Shown here piece by piece: positions 60,754-64,000 of a DNA stretch of 64,000 nt. Position numbers and translations under genes: made by a program. The stretch lies in assembly GCF_905220365.1 (NCBI RefSeq), contig NC_061134.1:8881001-8945000 (forward strand), written 5' to 3'. The notes beneath the pieces are model-generated. The model made no database searches, was not told the origin of the DNA, and worked only from the letters and a program-made list of their open reading frames with translations. The DNA is from Vanessa cardui (lineage: Eukaryota > Arthropoda > Insecta > Lepidoptera > Nymphalidae). Numbering within the stretch: the first letter of the stretch is position 1; each line of letters starts with the position of its first letter.

Positions 60754-61019
60754 TATAATAAATAAAAATAAAATAAATTCCTAAAGTTGATATATTTTCA
60801 TGAAATATAAATAAGTTCCTACTAACAGTCTTAAATTATAATTGTATCAGCAAGCCGAGTGCCGATAGCTTCTCCCTGCAGTCCCTCGTATAATATATTT
60901 TACGTGGTAATTTTATTTCATTACGATAACGGTGTTATATTGCCTCTTTTCTCTTCTTCAACTGATTTACTTCAAGTGATATATGCTGTGTAACATCTAT
61001 ATATACAAATATTAGTAGT

Positions 61020-61709
61020 TGTTTTTAGGGTTCCGTAACCAAAGGGTAAAATGGAAGCTTGTTACTAAGACTCCGCTGTCCGTCTGCTACCAGGCTGTAT
61101 CTCTTGAACTGTTATACTTAAAGCAAAAAGTAAAGTAACAGTCTGTAAATTTCCCACTGTTGGGCTAAGGCCTCATCTTCATTCCCATTAAGGAGAGGGT
61201 TTAGAACATATTCCACTACGCTGTTCCAATACGGGTTTGTGGAATGCACATGTGGAGAATATCGATGAAATTAGACACATGCAGGTTTCCTCAAGAAGTT
61301 TTCCTTCACCGCCGAGCACGAGATGAATTATAAACACAACTTAAGCACATATATATAGTGGTGCTTGCCTAGGTTTGAACCCGCAATCATCGGTTAAGAT
61401 TCACGCGTTCTAACCACTGGGCAATCTAAGCTCCTATTTATTATACTTGACGGTAAAAGTGACGGGTATTAGCAAACTTACATATACCTATAGGAATGAA
61501 ATTCAATCACATACGTACATACTTAACAATTGAAATTTTCACAGATGATGTATTTCTGTTACCGCCATAACACAAATACTAAAAGACAAAATAAAATAAA
61601 TTTCTAACACGGCTTTCAAACATAGAACATGATTTTTTCGCGTTTTAATAGATTATAATGGTATAGAACCCTTCGTGCGCGAGTGCGACTCGCACTTGAC
61701 AGGTTTTTT
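61020..61709 (+). repeat. 'agggttccgta' repeat, near complete, split by a SINE
   Basis: It starts 'tttttagggttccgtaacca', continues after the SINE with 'aattttcacagatgatgtat', and ends 'cccttcgtgcgcgagtgcga' and 'ctcgcacttgacagg'. 'agggttccgta' and the near-inverse 'tatagaaccct' (about 61661) give a weak inverted-repeat structure. Confidence 0.65.
61120..61440 (-). mobile_element. SINE A inserted into an 'agggttccgta' repeat, 8-bp duplication
   Basis: The (CTTTA)n-tail subfamily is flanked by ttatactt at 61112-61119 and 61441-61448. Removing it restores the host repeat. Confidence 0.85.
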
Positions 61710-63430
61710 TTATACCGTTTTTATGATTTTATCATGATTATTAGTCATGTAGTTTATACAATAGTTTTAATATTCATATAATACTATAATATAAATGGCT
61801 ACGCTTCGCAGTTTCATAGATTATAAATAATTGTTATAACAATGCGCTAATTAATTATTTTTGTATGTTTTATAACATTTTATTGCAATGAGATTGTATG
61901 TTTCATTATTTTGTAAATAAAAATTAAAAATAGTTACTGTATAAATCATGACCGCGTGGAATGGTTGCAAGAATGCTTGCAGCATTTTCCGGTTGTATCG
62001 CAATTACGATCCTCTGGGCAAAAAATTAACCAGCCCTCCTGCCTCCAGTGGAAGCAATAAGGTATACTTTTAATAAAGGTTTTTGCTATAGCTTGCTATT
62101 TTACTAGGATATTTTTTATTCGTTATACAATTAAGGCGTTTATGTAAATATTTCTTGTATCATATTATATTAATTAAAATAGACAAGGCATTTTTTTACT
62201 GTATTAATATATATTTATGGTAATTTTTTTTATTTCCTTTTTTAATATATAAATAGTGAGCTAAGATATCTTTGTTACAAATTACGGTAGTTATAATTAA
62301 CATATTATAATAAGTTTAAGTTTCTATAGGTATATAAAATATAATATAGTCTGACTATGTAAAGACCGTTTCGTAAAGTCAGGTAATAAGTCAATTTTAT
62401 CGTCAAAAGTATGAAATGAAAACAAGCTCACTAATTGAATGAATATATATTTAATAAAGCAAATTGAATATCTTCTGCGTAGTTTGTTGAAAGTGTAGAT
62501 GCGTCCGGAAAATTCATTTCCGGTCACGTACCGACTTCTGTTAGCTTGACTTAAGATCTGATACTTCACTTGCCGTTATTGGTTATGGAATTGAATTGAA
62601 ATAGTTTGGTAGATTAAAAAAGAAATTGTTTTTTTTTTTTTATTCTTTTTTCATGACATAATTCTTTCAATATATGTTGTTCGTGATATTTCGATAAACA
62701 TACAGCTTATAGCAATGATGAACGTTTTAAGACTTCAAAATGCTATGAATATTTGTTTCTTTTATAAAGTTAAATTTTAATATAACTTCAGAAATGAAGT
62801 AAATGTTTAATTTAATTTAATTTAATCATATAATTGAGTTGAATAAAGGTTTGAGGTCTTTCTTATCAAAATTTATATTTTAATCATACAAAATTGAATA
62901 AAATTTTATATAGAACGAAATCGCTTACCACTTTCTGATCTTTAAAATTGTAATGCATTTTTTTAACGATGTCCATGTATCATATATGATAATATACTAT
63001 AAAAACTGATAATTTTAGAAGTTTCTAATGTGATGTCGTAAATAAACAAAAATTTTGTAGTACATTTCTTATCAGTATTTAACCCGCGCGAAAGTAGAGT
63101 CGTTATGTAATACTAGTACTAATTACATATATTATTTTCAGTTAGTCGATTTCAATTAAGAAAAAAACGTATATTCAATTTAATTACCGTTACTCCGCAG
63201 ATGAAAGTTTATTTGGTAAGATAATGATTCAAAAATTCTTGTACTCTTACAGATTACTTGATTTGGCAATATATTATTTCAGAAAATATAAGAACTTGCA
63301 TGGAATAGTAAAATTATAAGTCTAGAAGGCTGATTGTTTAATCGATTGACTACTTACCTTCAGATGGTCCAATCGCCCTTCCAATATGCTATACGATATA
63401 ATAACATCCTATAATATTATTATTTTATTA
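61710..63430. other. AT-rich DNA with one less AT-rich patch
   Basis: 61950-62060 ('accgcgtggaatggttgcaa' to 'gcctccagtggaagcaataa') looks like part of a dispersed repeat I cannot name. Confidence 0.4.
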
Positions 63431-63784
63431 CTAACCTTGTATATACTCCCTTTGATATAAACTACACAATTTCATTGTCATACACTGATATAATCTTAAA
63501 ACTCGAGGGCACTGTCTTATCATCTCTATTCGATTCAGATTTTTACGTTTCGCGTAATAAAAATATGAGCAGTACAGTTGAGCGAAATACAACCCTGCGG
63601 AAACATAAAAAGTATGTGGGGTTATTCTAAGAGCACACGCAATAAGGGCGAACCCTGCGATATCAGGATGTTTACCTTCCGGTGTCACTAGATAAATTCC
63701 ACCGCGGATTTCGGTTGGAGAAACTAAAGATACGAATCTGTACACGCAAACTAAGTATCCTCGTAGACTTGTTCTTACGTTCAT
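63431..63784 (-). CDS. Unrecognised 117-codon open frame near the window edge
   Basis: ATG-to-stop frame of 117 residues with less AT-biased sequence than its surroundings in its first two thirds, including TPEGKHPDIAGFALIACALR and a hydrophobic segment around residues 40-75. I recognise no family. It has no clear partner exons, though more could lie beyond the right edge. It may be a chance frame or part of an unlisted repeat. Confidence 0.15.
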   Translation of the reverse strand: MNVRTSLRGYLVCVYRFVSLVSPTEIRGGIYLVTPEGKHPDIAGFALIACALRITPHTFYVSAGLYFAQLYCSYFYYAKRKNLNRIEMIRQCPRVLRLYQCMTMKLCSLYQREYIQG

Positions 63785-64000
63785 TTCCTTAATTCACCCC
63801 ACGGAGATAAAGACGTAACTCTCGACAAACTGCTATAAACTTAAGTTCGTTTAATCAATACGATAAGATATTGCCTTAGTGAATGTAATAAATAGATATA
63901 CGTTTAATATTTCTCTCTATTATACAATAGGTATTTGACTGGTTTTTAAAATCCATTTTATATTATTAAGTAGAGGTTAAGGAACACAGTAAATGTAGAT

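Noticed and set aside
1..64000. CRISPR arrays, bacterial operons or prophage
   Set aside because: The repeats are tRNA-derived SINEs and LINE or Helitron pieces in intron-containing AT-rich DNA; everything points to an insect nuclear genome.

Overview
The window reads as AT-rich nuclear DNA from a butterfly or moth. The main evidence is its interspersed repeats. There is a tRNA-derived SINE of about 300 bp resembling the butterfly 'Metulj' family as I remember it, present in about 18 copies or fragments. Other repeats known from lepidopteran intergenic DNA are also here: Helitron ends, RTE-like LINE tails, and short repeats beginning 'agggttccgta' or 'aaccgacttcaaa'. I found no host gene I can support with confidence, and no rRNA, functional tRNA, CRISPR array or bacterial operon structure. 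Most open frames are short chance frames in AT-rich DNA or lie inside SINEs.

The main feature is at about 51.18-55.31 kb: a structurally complete and apparently intact two-gene DNA transposon. The rightward gene (51520-52955, one 149-bp intron) encodes a 428-residue protein with a SWIM zinc finger followed by a YqaJ/lambda-exonuclease-type nuclease. The leftward gene (53000-55053, two introns) encodes a 569-residue THAP-finger plus DDE transposase of the PIF/Harbinger-IS5 type. Exon phases agree at all three junctions. The genes converge with 44 bp between their stop codons. A perfect 20-bp subterminal inverted repeat flanks them, and an outer inverted repeat GGCATGAYGACA flanked by TA on both sides defines a 4129-bp element. 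This organisation fits the PIF-ISL2EU group as I remember it.

Region by region: 0-14 kb is mostly unrecognised AT-rich DNA with scattered SINE, LINE-tail and other short repeats, plus a 13-bp-TIR element at 10.45-11.17 kb. 14.38-16.96 kb is a decayed Helitron with a broken Rep/helicase-type coding region and a LINE fragment inside it. 19.84-22.04 kb is a non-coding element with 24-bp terminal inverted repeats and GC-rich ends. 22-50 kb is a mosaic of SINE families A, C and E, repeats B, D and G, microsatellites and unrecognised sequence. 51.2-55.3 kb is the transposon. 55.5-64 kb returns to nested repeats, including three SINE insertions into other repeats.

Nothing outside the transposon shows genes acting together. 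Within it, the likely division of labour is that the THAP finger and HTH recognise the ends, the DDE domain cuts and joins, and the SWIM-YqaJ nuclease does an unknown accessory DNA-processing job. That last step is inference. Repeat family letters A-G are my own labels and are used consistently below.
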